Numbered from the stretch's first letter, positions 1-5,925 are shown. The stretch is 5,925 nt of DNA from Janthinobacterium lividum (GCA_943327025.2 CALPVO020000154.1:1-5925); one strand, 5' to 3'. Notes: generated from the letters alone by a model not told the origin. Numbers and translations are program-made.

Positions 1-719
1 AGGCGAAAATCGTTGTCGGCATCAGCCTGCTCGCGCTTGGGCAAGTGGGCCAGGCGGAGATGTATTTGCGCAATGCGCTCATAGCACTTCCAGAGAATGC
101 GTTGGCGTTGGCGGCAATGGAAGCGCTGCGGCAACACCCGGTAGCCCCCGAGCAAGCATTCCAGCGTGTTCGGTCGCAGTTCAACGGCGCGGAGCAAAAT
201 CCGCAGTGGTTGGCTTGGGGAGGCCTGCTCGAGTTGCGACAACCGCCCGAGGTGGTGTCCGACGAGGTGCATTTGCTCCACCAGAAGGTGATGGTGCTGC
301 TGAATAGCGGCGACCGCCCTGGTGCGCTGGCGCTGGTGAAAGCCGAGCTTGCGAAGCGGGAGAAGCCTGAAACCTTGGCTGAGTACGCCGCGCTTATTTC
401 CGTCACGGATTTTGCAGGCGCGAAGCAAGCCATGGCGCGGGCGTTGGAGCTAGACCGTGACAACGTCCGGGTGCTTAACGCCTATGGGGAACTGTTCTTG
501 GCAGTCGGTAAGCCGCTGGAGGCGCTGCCCCATCTGGAGCGTGCTGCGAAAATTGCTCCGCGCAACCCAGAGGTGCATTACCACTTGGCGTTGGCGTACT
601 TCGCTACCAGCAATCGTTCGGCCGCGCGCGATGCCGTTTCTGAAGCCTTGCGTGGCGGCCATATGTTCGATGACCGTCGTGCAGCCGAGACGCTGGCGGA
701 AGAAGTCGGGGCGCGGTAA
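1..719 (+). CDS. TPR-repeat protein, 3' part only (probable PrsT-like PEP-CTERM system protein)
   Basis: The frame is open from the left edge of the window (first full codon at base 3) to TAA at 717-719, giving the last 238 residues of a longer protein. A GTG at 45 is possible as a start, but coding sequence continues upstream of it, so the gene is 5'-truncated by the window. The visible part is helical and Ala/Leu-rich with tetratricopeptide-like repeats. The two clearest are around residues 153-187 (NAYGELFLAVGKPLEALPHL) and 188-222 (HYHLALAYFATSNRSAARDA), and a weaker one lies at the beginning (LLALGQVGQAEMYLRNAL). TPRs are protein-interaction scaffolds. The stop is 3 bp before an exosortase A gene. 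A large TPR protein called PrsT is a known partner of XrtA/PEP-CTERM gene clusters, so PrsT is my best guess. TPR alone is not diagnostic, and the N-terminal signal peptide that would help lies outside the window. Confidence 0.75.
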   Translation, partial: AKIVVGISLLALGQVGQAEMYLRNALIALPENALALAAMEALRQHPVAPEQAFQRVRSQFNGAEQNPQWLAWGGLLELRQPPEVVSDEVHLLHQKVMVLLNSGDRPGALALVKAELAKREKPETLAEYAALISVTDFAGAKQAMARALELDRDNVRVLNAYGELFLAVGKPLEALPHLERAAKIAPRNPEVHYHLALAYFATSNRSAARDAVSEALRGGHMFDDRRAAETLAEEVGAR

Positions 720-722
720 CTG

Positions 723-2432
723 ATGAATTCTGGCGCGAGCATGCTCGTGGCTTTGCGCCTTTGGGGGCTGCCGTTGTCGGCGTTGGTAGTGGGGCTTTGC
801 TTCGCTCCCAGCCTGCCAGCGTTGTGGCAGCAATGGTGGGACAGCGGCACGTTCAACCACTGCCTTATCGTTATTCCTGCGGCCGCTTGGCTGGTGTGGG
901 AAGCCGAACGTGCACGCATCCGTCTGGGAATGGAAGTAGCGCCAGACGCACGGCCCAATCGTTTCGCTACCCTTCAAAGTCGTCTTCTGCATTGGCTCCC
1001 GCATGGCGTGCTCTTCAGTCTAGCCATGGTTTGGTTCATGGCGCGCGTGCTCAGTATTCCCGTCTTCGAACAGGGCGCGCTCATCGCTGCAGTGCCCACT
1101 TTGGCCTGGACAGTGAACGGCAATGCCTGGGCAAGGCGTCACCGTTTTGCGTTGCTGTTCTGCTTGTTGGCCACGCCAGTCGGCGAGTTTCTAGTGCCGC
1201 CGCTCATGGAACTGACGGCCACCATCACGGTGGCGCTAGTTCGCTTATGCGGCATTCCCGTGCTGCGCGATGGTATGCAGCTGACGATGGCTTCTGGCGA
1301 GTTCGTAGTGGCCGAAGCCTGCAGCGGCATTCGCTACCTTATTGCTACCGTTACGCTGGGCTTGCTGTTTGCCCACCTCACCTACCGTAGCCGCAATCGC
1401 AAGCTGTGGTTCCTGCTCGCCGCCGTGCTTACCCCGTTGCTGGCCAACGGCCTGCGCGCGTGGCTCATGGTCATGATTGCGCACTTCACAGACCTGCAAT
1501 ACGCCGCCGGACTTGACCATTTGGTTTACGGCTGGCTGTTCTTCGGCGTCGTCATAGTGGCGTTGTTTTATGTGGGTAGTTTTTTTCAGGAATCGGCTAG
1601 CCTCGCCGGCGTGGCGTCCCTTCCCGCCGCGGTAGCAAATGCTTCCCTGCAACAAGCGGGTCCTTCCGGCGCTCTTCCCTCGAACGAACCGGCACCAAGC
1701 GCCACGCCGCAAAGCCATTCTGCGGCTACTTTGCGGGCGAGCTTGCGTGCGCTGCTGCTGCTTGCTTGGGCGCCATTGGCTTATCTTGCTGCCGCGCAGG
1801 CCATGTCTTCCGTTCAGGGGCAGTTGCCGGCTTACGGCTTTCCCGAAAGGCTCGACCGCTACACTTATGCCGGCTTGGCGACATTCCCCACGCCGTTGGA
1901 ATATGCCGGTGCGGACCGCATTGACGTGGCGGCTTACCGCAGCGCCGAGCAAACCGTTTATCTCGCTGCCATTCGTTACGAGCGCGACCGGCCCGGCCAC
2001 AAATTCGTCAGCCAGAGCAACCAGCCCTACAGCTGGGACTGGAACCGCGTGGGCGGCGGGGTTGCCAAGGCCAACGGCGTGGCACTTCGCTACACCGATG
2101 TGCGGCCGAAAATTCGCCTGGGTGACGAACTGCCCGACACCCCTAGTGCTTTTGCTGGGGTCGATGCCGACCATGGCATTGGCACTGAGACCGTGTTTCG
2201 GCCGTGGCGCGTCTATTCTTGGTATGTCGTTGCCGGGCACACCACGGCCAGCGATGTGAAGGCGAAGCTCTTCGCCGTACGCGACTGGCTGCTGCCGCGT
2301 GCGGCTAACGCACCGCCCACTGTTTTCCTGGTGGGTGTGCCCCTGGCGCCCGCCTCGGGTGCCGGCCCGTTGGAGCTCCCCGCAGCCGTGGCTGCCGCTG
2401 CTTGCCTCACGAGTGCCGCCTGCGCGCCGTGA
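723..2432 (+). CDS. xrtA: Exosortase A fused to C-terminal EpsI domain
   Basis: This 569-residue inner-membrane cysteine transpeptidase/protease is predicted to recognise C-terminal PEP-CTERM tails and cleave or transfer exported proteins during surface or exopolysaccharide assembly. Residues 1-290 form the exosortase core, with about eight or nine hydrophobic segments. The family signature is complete: Cys200 in VAEACSGIRYL, Arg245 in LLANGLRAWLMV and His266 in AAGLDHLVYGWLFFG, matching the conserved Cys/Arg/His set. An Ala/Ser/Pro-rich linker (about 291-338) leads to another hydrophobic segment (about 340-360). An EpsI-like periplasmic domain follows (about 361-540; WRVYSWYVVAGHTTASDVKA is characteristic). 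Exosortase-EpsI fusions are known in the XrtA class. The protein ends in an odd Ala-rich tail with two cysteines (561, 567). ATG 723 starts 3 bp after the TPR gene stop; a GGGG at 708-711 is only a weak, distant ribosome site. ATG 741 is the next in-frame ATG (Met7) and cannot be excluded. Confidence 0.93.
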   Translation: MNSGASMLVALRLWGLPLSALVVGLCFAPSLPALWQQWWDSGTFNHCLIVIPAAAWLVWEAERARIRLGMEVAPDARPNRFATLQSRLLHWLPHGVLFSLAMVWFMARVLSIPVFEQGALIAAVPTLAWTVNGNAWARRHRFALLFCLLATPVGEFLVPPLMELTATITVALVRLCGIPVLRDGMQLTMASGEFVVAEACSGIRYLIATVTLGLLFAHLTYRSRNRKLWFLLAAVLTPLLANGLRAWLMVMIAHFTDLQYAAGLDHLVYGWLFFGVVIVALFYVGSFFQESASLAGVASLPAAVANASLQQAGPSGALPSNEPAPSATPQSHSAATLRASLRALLLLAWAPLAYLAAAQAMSSVQGQLPAYGFPERLDRYTYAGLATFPTPLEYAGADRIDVAAYRSAEQTVYLAAIRYERDRPGHKFVSQSNQPYSWDWNRVGGGVAKANGVALRYTDVRPKIRLGDELPDTPSAFAGVDADHGIGTETVFRPWRVYSWYVVAGHTTASDVKAKLFAVRDWLLPRAANAPPTVFLVGVPLAPASGAGPLELPAAVAAAACLTSAACAP

Positions 2433-2450
2433 GCCTCTCTTTGGTGAGGC
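2404..2450 (+). repeat. Inverted repeat across the exosortase stop codon
   Basis: GCCTCAC at 2404-2410 is perfectly complementary to GTGAGGC at 2444-2450, with a 33-nt loop. Nested within it, GCCTC-type arms at 2433-2450 could form a smaller hairpin. There is no T-run after either structure, so I do not call a rho-independent terminator. It could slow ribosomes or RNases at the 3' end of the exosortase message, or be chance in GC-rich DNA. Confidence 0.25.
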
Positions 2451-2488
2451 CTAGATAACCACTGCTTCTTCGCGCTGTCATGCGTGCG

Positions 2489-2503
2489 CGGCTACCATAG
2501 CCG
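2489..2503 (+). promoter_or_regulatory. Small palindrome with -10-like hexamer just before the permease ATG
   Basis: CGGCT-ACCAT-AGCCG is a perfect 5-bp inverted repeat ending one base before ATG 2505. It overlaps TACCAT (2493-2498), a 4-of-6 match to a sigma-70 -10 box. No -35 box is evident, and no Shine-Dalgarno sequence precedes the ATG. If TACCAT is a real -10 element, transcription would begin almost at the ATG, giving a leaderless message. The alternative is that the permease is simply read through from the exosortase. Confidence 0.3.
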
Positions 2504-2504
2504 T

Positions 2505-3293
2505 ATGGAACTTCTGCAGATCGTCGCGGGCTTCGTCACCGGCACCATGGTCGGTCTCACCGGCGTGGGCGGCGGCGCCCTCATGACGCCGCTTCTGTTG
2601 CTGCTGTTCGGCACGGCGCCCATGACAGCAGTGGGTACCGACCTGTGGTTTGCGGCGCTAACGAAGATTGCTGCCACCCGTATTCATAGCCACCACGGCC
2701 TCATCGACTGGGGCGTGGTCCGGCGCTTGTGGGCGGGTAGCCTGCCCGCCTCTGCGGCAGCATTGGTTTGGCTGCATTTCCACCCCATGGACAATGAATC
2801 CATGGATGCCCTGAAGTTGGTGATCGCCGCGGCCGTGGTGTTCACGGCCGTGGGTATTCTGCTGCAGCGGCGCCTGCACGATGCTGGTCGGCGCCTACGC
2901 GTCACTCAATCCGAAAAATTCAAGGCCGCACAGGGTCCTGCCACTGTGGTGGCGGGTGTCATCATCGGCTTGCTGGTCACGTTCACCAGCGTAGGCGCTG
3001 GGGCTTTGGGCGCGGTGTTTCTGGCGTACCTCTACCCCCTGCGCCTCACGCCGCCCCGGCTCATCGCTTCGGACATCGTCCACGCCGTACCGCTGGCCAT
3101 GTTTGCCGGCCTGGGGCACTTGGTCATCGGCCACGTGGACTTCGCCTTGCTTGGCACTTTGCTGCTCGGTTCGGTACCCGGGGTGATGGTGGGCGCTGTG
3201 CTTTCTAGCCGTCTGCCGCACGGCGTGCTGCGCACAGCGCTGGCGGTGGTGCTCACCTTGGTGGGGCTGAAGCTTTGGTGGAGCGTGGCGTGA
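2505..3293 (+). CDS. TauE/SafE-family membrane permease
   Basis: This 262-residue inner-membrane protein belongs to the TauE/SafE (TSUP) family, whose characterised members export or import sulfite, sulfoacetate or related organosulfur anions; the substrate here is unknown. It shows the two-fold architecture of the family. The first half opens with GTMVGLTGVGGGALMTPLLL (about residues 13-32), followed by TAVGTDLWFAALTK. The second half repeats the pattern with LVTFTSVGAGALGAVFLAYL (about 157-176), then IASDIVHAVPLAMFAG. About eight hydrophobic segments are visible, with a charged cytoplasmic loop at about 121-142. Its length is normal for the family. ATG 2505 is preferred because it puts the hydrophobic segment at the very N-terminus; an in-frame GTG at 2484 would add seven polar residues. 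Its stop overlaps the start of the next gene. No sulfur-metabolism gene lies beside it, so context does not fix the substrate. Confidence 0.88.
   Translation: MELLQIVAGFVTGTMVGLTGVGGGALMTPLLLLLFGTAPMTAVGTDLWFAALTKIAATRIHSHHGLIDWGVVRRLWAGSLPASAAALVWLHFHPMDNESMDALKLVIAAAVVFTAVGILLQRRLHDAGRRLRVTQSEKFKAAQGPATVVAGVIIGLLVTFTSVGAGALGAVFLAYLYPLRLTPPRLIASDIVHAVPLAMFAGLGHLVIGHVDFALLGTLLLGSVPGVMVGAVLSSRLPHGVLRTALAVVLTLVGLKLWWSVA
3277..3283 (+). promoter_or_regulatory. Shine-Dalgarno-like site deciding the GTG start at 3290
   Basis: GGTGGAG lies inside the 3' end of the permease gene, 6 bases before GTG 3290. This spacing favours 3290 as the start over the in-frame TTG 3275 and GTG 3278, both of which sit on or before the site. 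It also fits translational coupling across the GTGA overlap. Confidence 0.5.
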
Positions 3294-4678
3294 GCCTGGC
3301 GGCGGTATTGCTGGCCGCGCCGTTGGCGTTTGGTCCGCTGCAGCTGGACATGAGCATTGCCCAACTGCAGGCCGCGGCGCCTACGGCTGGCTGGGAGGCC
3401 AAGCAGGTTTCCCCGTTCACGCAGCGCGTGTTCAGCATACGCAGCACGCAGCCGCTGGAAGTAGCGGGCGCGCGGTTCAACATGCATGCCGAGGTAGGCT
3501 ATTACCACCAGCGCTGGGTGCTCATAGCCACGCTGCCGGCGAAGGATGCGCCCGCCTGCGAGCAGGCCATGCTGGGCGTGCTTGCCGCTCTGGAGCCGCA
3601 ACTCGGGCCCTTCACTAGCCGCGAACCACGCTCCATCCCCGGCAAGGGCGGCAATCTGGTGTGGCGTTCGCAGCAAGGCCCCAATGGCATCGTGGTCATG
3701 CCGTCCATGGGTACGGGCACTGCAGGCAGCAGCAGTGGCGAACTGGTGGCATTCGGTACTAGCTCGCGAGTGTTGGTGGAAGCCTTCGACGACCAGGGCC
3801 AGCCCCGTGCCCGCAAGACCTTGCTCTCCCGTAGGCCGCCGAACTTCGACCTGTCTGCCTTCCAGCGGCAGGAGGGGCAGCGTGTCAGGGTGGATGGGCG
3901 TTTTTTCGCTTCGCTCTGCGAGTTGCAGTTGGAGCTGAACCGCGAAACTCCGCCGCCGGCACCCACGGTGTTCGATGCGGCCGCGGCGCGGGTGGTTTAC
4001 GCCCCCAGCATTGCCGAGAAACACTTGGCGCTGCCCGATGAAATTGCTGCGTTGACGGCCCCGGTGGAAGTGGCGCTGAGCTGCCGCATCGACCGCGCGA
4101 TGGGTGGCGTGCATGGTTGCGACATCGTGGGCACCACACCGCCGGCCGCACCGCTTTCCGCCATCATGGAAACTTATGCGCACCGCCTGGCGCGCGAGCG
4201 GGCCTACGACACCAGCGGCGTGGACCGCGATGACCCGCAAGCCATGGTAGGCACCCTTCGCGTGAAGCTCGACCCGGCCGACCGTCGCCCCGTCGATTTC
4301 CTAGAAGCGCCGCGCACACCGCTGGAGCAGGTGGTGTTCACGCGTCAGCCGGAGCAAGCAGCGCCGGTATTCATGCTGGCCCGCCAGCATTTTGGCACCC
4401 CGCAAGACCGCGACATCGATATGGTGGTGAATGCCGTTTGCCGCATTGAGGCGGACGGCTCGTTGCTTTGCGGCAGCGCGCGTTTGGCAGAACCCGTCGC
4501 CGGGAATGCGCCTGCAAAGCCTGGCACGTCCGCTGAAACGCCGTCCTTAAGCCCGGAGCTACGAGACCTAGCGTTTCGAACCGCGGCCAGCCGCTATCAG
4601 GTGGCGCCACAGCTTAGCGATGGCAAACCGAGCGTGGGTCGCGTTATCGAGCTGGCCCTGCGTTTCCGGAACTACTGA
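3290..4678 (+). CDS. Unrecognised probable exported protein with two TonB-C-like segments
   Basis: This 462-residue protein matches no family I can name with confidence. The start is GTG 3290, whose last bases are shared with the permease stop (GTGA, 3290-3293). TTG 3275 would add five residues including one Arg. The N-terminus (SLAAVLLAAPLAFG) is short and hydrophobic like a signal peptide, though with few positive charges. Residues 14-220 look like mixed alpha/beta with a Gly/Ser-rich stretch (about 139-150). The C-terminal half holds two similar segments, about 258-328 and 377-462. Each opens with a CRI(D/E) beta strand and a second Cys (C265/C277 and C384/C394), followed by a helix and a closing strand (VGTLRVKLD; VIELALRFRNY). 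This resembles the TonB C-terminal domain. The paired cysteines suggest disulfides and an oxidising, periplasmic location. The last 35 bases overlap the convergent hydroxylase gene. The coding call is firm; the function is unknown. Confidence 0.75.
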   Translation: MSLAAVLLAAPLAFGPLQLDMSIAQLQAAAPTAGWEAKQVSPFTQRVFSIRSTQPLEVAGARFNMHAEVGYYHQRWVLIATLPAKDAPACEQAMLGVLAALEPQLGPFTSREPRSIPGKGGNLVWRSQQGPNGIVVMPSMGTGTAGSSSGELVAFGTSSRVLVEAFDDQGQPRARKTLLSRRPPNFDLSAFQRQEGQRVRVDGRFFASLCELQLELNRETPPPAPTVFDAAAARVVYAPSIAEKHLALPDEIAALTAPVEVALSCRIDRAMGGVHGCDIVGTTPPAAPLSAIMETYAHRLARERAYDTSGVDRDDPQAMVGTLRVKLDPADRRPVDFLEAPRTPLEQVVFTRQPEQAAPVFMLARQHFGTPQDRDIDMVVNAVCRIEADGSLLCGSARLAEPVAGNAPAKPGTSAETPSLSPELRDLAFRTAASRYQVAPQLSDGKPSVGRVIELALRFRNY

Positions 4679-5531
4679 CACTTGCGGATTCGTGCTCTGG
4701 CGCGAAGGGCGTAGCTAACGGTGCCGTTTTCCGCAGCGGTGTAAACGGCTCGCCAAGGCTGCGCCCCAGCACGGCCAGCGGCGCCAGTCCCACATACTCG
4801 CGCACGCCCAGTGCTATCTCTTCGTTCGCATCCACGTGCACGTAGGTGCCATAGAGCCGGTCCCACACGCTGAAGGCGAACCCGAAGTTGTGGTCTGCAT
4901 GCCGCGGGTCCAGCGAGTGGTGCACGCGGTGCGCCATGGGCGATACCAGTATCCATTCCAGCGGCCCCAAATTCGTGCGAATACCCGAGTGCGTGAACAC
5001 GCCCATACAGAAAATGAAGTAGCCATAGAACTTGGCGTATTCGCTGGTGAAGGGGCAGAGCACCGCGATGATGAGCGCGCCTACGTAGCCCGAAAACAGC
5101 ACCTCGAGCGGGTGGTTGCGGTAGTTGCTAAGGCCGGTGAACTGGCTTTGGCTGTGGTGCAGCTTGTGCAGCCGCCACAACAAAGGCTGCACGTGGAGTG
5201 CGCGGTGCATCCAGTAGTTGGTGTGGCTGGCTATGGCCATGAAGAACACGAACCCGAGCGCCTGTGCCAACGCGCCCGGCGGCAGGCCCAGCCGAGGCTC
5301 GGCGGCAAAGTGGTAGGCAGCCAAATCGACATGCCAAGCGCCGTGGATAAACAGCAGCGTTTGGTCGCGGAAGTACCCCAGCCCCAGCAGGTTTTCGTAG
5401 GCGGTGAGTGATACCACCGCGAAGGCGAAGTCGATGGCAAGGTTCCGCCAGTCGGTTTTTTTCGAAAACCCGACGGCGGCGCAACTGAGACCTAGCTTCA
5501 GGGCGAAGCCGAACGAGAGGAGGGCTGACAT
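4644..5531 (-). CDS. Fatty acid hydroxylase/sterol desaturase-family membrane di-iron enzyme
   Basis: This 295-residue integral membrane oxygenase is predicted to hydroxylate or desaturate a lipid chain or sterol-like ring using O2 and a histidine-bound di-iron centre. The histidine clusters of the superfamily are all present: H109-RAL-H113 in NYWMHRALH, H122-KL-HH in LHKLHHSQS, and H201-RV-HH followed by H211 and H214 in RHADHNFGFAFSVWDRLYGT. The supporting His139 (RNHPLE) and His181 (THSGIR) are also conserved-type positions. Hydrophobic segments lie near 31-50, 90-103, 143-161 and 169-180. I chose ATG 5531 because it gives a normal length and places the hydrophobic start first; no good ribosome site is visible. 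TTG 5609 would add 26 residues of His/Gly/Pro-rich sequence. The 3' end runs 35 bp into the convergent gene. The gene lies downstream of a PagL-like gene on the same strand. The substrate cannot be inferred; an envelope lipid is a guess. Confidence 0.9.
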   Translation of the reverse strand: MSALLSFGFALKLGLSCAAVGFSKKTDWRNLAIDFAFAVVSLTAYENLLGLGYFRDQTLLFIHGAWHVDLAAYHFAAEPRLGLPPGALAQALGFVFFMAIASHTNYWMHRALHVQPLLWRLHKLHHSQSQFTGLSNYRNHPLEVLFSGYVGALIIAVLCPFTSEYAKFYGYFIFCMGVFTHSGIRTNLGPLEWILVSPMAHRVHHSLDPRHADHNFGFAFSVWDRLYGTYVHVDANEEIALGVREYVGLAPLAVLGRSLGEPFTPLRKTAPLATPFAPEHESASVSSSGNAGPAR

Positions 5532-5586
5532 GAGGGCGCAGCCTAAGGGCCGCGCGCTGCTGGTACCGTGCGGGTGCGGACCAATC

Positions 5587-5602
5587 CCGACAATACCGTC
5601 GG
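5587..5602 (-). promoter_or_regulatory. Small inverted repeat upstream of the hydroxylase gene
   Basis: CCGAC-(6 nt)-GTCGG is a perfect 5-bp inverted repeat. Read on the minus strand, it contains TATTGT, a 4-of-6 match to a -10 box, about 55 bases upstream of ATG 5531. No -35 box at normal spacing is convincing. The DNA just beyond it (about 5611-5630) is noticeably A/T-richer than the coding sequence around it. It could be a promoter or operator for the hydroxylase, but it is short enough to be chance. Confidence 0.22.
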
Positions 5603-5624
5603 CATGCAACGGTAGGTAGTTTTA

Positions 5625-5925
5625 CTAGAAGGACCAAGAAGCGGTCACCATGTTTTGCCCCACGTTCGGTGTGGCCTGCCCCGCGTTGCTGTAATGACGG
5701 AACCGGAGTGCCACCCGGGAAGAAACGTGCCACCCGGCGGTCAGCTCGAAGACTTGCCGATGACCGAACGAGTCCGAACTGTGCGCCCAGTAGCCCAGAC
5801 CCAGCCACAGTTCTGCTCGGCCGCAACGCACACTGCGGGCGAGCCGTAGGCCGGCATTGGCAGACAGTTTCTGGCCATGGAGGTGCTGCGGCGAGACGAA
5901 CATCATGCCCACATCCCAACCCCCA
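5625..5925 (-). CDS. PagL-like lipid A 3-O-deacylase (acyloxyacyl hydrolase family), C-terminal part only
   Basis: The frame is open from the right window edge to TAG (5625-5627), giving the last 99 residues. The N-terminal half lies beyond 5925, so the GTG at 5912 is probably not the real start. The fragment shows alternating aromatic/hydrophobic strands of an outer-membrane beta-barrel and ends in TASWSF, with the terminal Phe expected for BAM-dependent insertion. The motif FRHYSNAG, followed by TPNVG, matches the catalytic His-x-Ser-Asn-Ala region of PagL, which removes the 3-O acyl chain from lipid A. The His codon is at 5694-5696 and the Ser codon at 5688-5690. By my recollection of Pseudomonas PagL, the third catalytic residue (Glu) lies 12 residues after the Ser; here that position is Asn (GQN). 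Activity is therefore uncertain. It lies 93 bp upstream of the hydroxylase ATG (15 bp from the alternative TTG) on the same strand. Confidence 0.75.
   Translation of the reverse strand, partial: GGWDVGMMFVSPQHLHGQKLSANAGLRLARSVRCGRAELWLGLGYWAHSSDSFGHRQVFELTAGWHVSSRVALRFRHYSNAGQATPNVGQNMVTASWSF

Noticed and set aside
450..1004. Minus-strand open frame of 184 codons across the TPR/exosortase junction
   Set aside because: It spans two real plus-strand genes and its product has no recognisable features.
1245..2240. Minus-strand open frame of 331 codons opposite the exosortase
   Set aside because: The plus strand encodes an intact exosortase with all family motifs; the antisense product shows no recognisable motif.
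2433..2460. Rho-independent terminator after the exosortase
   Set aside because: A short GCCTC/GAGGC hairpin exists, but it is weak and not followed by a run of T.
3032..4240. Long minus-strand open frame of 402 codons
   Set aside because: It is antisense to the permease and the 462-residue protein. Its translation is rich in Arg/His/Gln/Ala without domains or hydrophobic pattern, as expected from the opposite strand of GC-rich genes.
3290..4678. PEP-CTERM substrate of the exosortase
   Set aside because: The C-terminus (ALRFRNY) has no PEP motif, transmembrane segment or basic tail; the other gene ends in the window lack them too.
4836..5411. Plus-strand open frame of 191 codons opposite the hydroxylase
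   Set aside because: The Val/Gln/Arg/His-rich composition mirrors the histidine-rich hydroxylase on the other strand; no domain is visible.
1..5925. CRISPR array, insertion sequence, tRNA/rRNA or phage genes
   Set aside because: No regularly spaced direct repeats, terminal inverted repeats with a transposase, RNA gene sequence or phage-type products were seen on either strand.

Overview
The window is GC-rich and almost fully coding. It suggests a Gram-negative proteobacterium, and I would guess Betaproteobacteria. The reasons are a type A exosortase with a fused EpsI domain (the PEP-CTERM protein-sorting system) and the tail of a PagL-like outer-membrane lipid A deacylase. Both imply an outer membrane. 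The lineage is inferred from gene content only; no rRNA or other marker is present.

Layout: four genes run left to right. They are the 3' end of a TPR-repeat protein (1-719, cut by the window edge), an exosortase A/EpsI fusion (723-2432), a TauE/SafE-type membrane permease (2505-3293) and an unrecognised, probably exported protein (3290-4678) with two C-terminal segments resembling the TonB C-terminal fold. Two genes run right to left: a fatty acid hydroxylase/sterol desaturase-family di-iron membrane enzyme (5531-4644) and, upstream of it, the C-terminal part of a PagL-like lipid A 3-O-deacylase (5925-5625, cut by the window edge). The two groups converge, and their last coding bases overlap by 35 bp (4644-4678).

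How they fit together: the TPR protein and exosortase are 3 bp apart and look like one transcription unit of the PEP-CTERM/exopolysaccharide system. In that system the exosortase processes proteins carrying a C-terminal PEP-CTERM tail in the inner membrane. No PEP-CTERM substrate is encoded here. The permease and the unknown protein share a GTGA stop/start overlap and are probably translationally coupled. A 72-bp gap separates them from the exosortase; it holds small inverted repeats and a possible -10 element but no convincing terminator. The minus-strand pair may act on envelope lipids, although the substrate of the hydroxylase cannot be read from sequence.

Nothing here is clearly a new defence or mobile system. 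The least explained item is the 462-residue protein at 3290-4678. There is no CRISPR array, tRNA, rRNA, insertion sequence or gene-free stretch over 300 bases.
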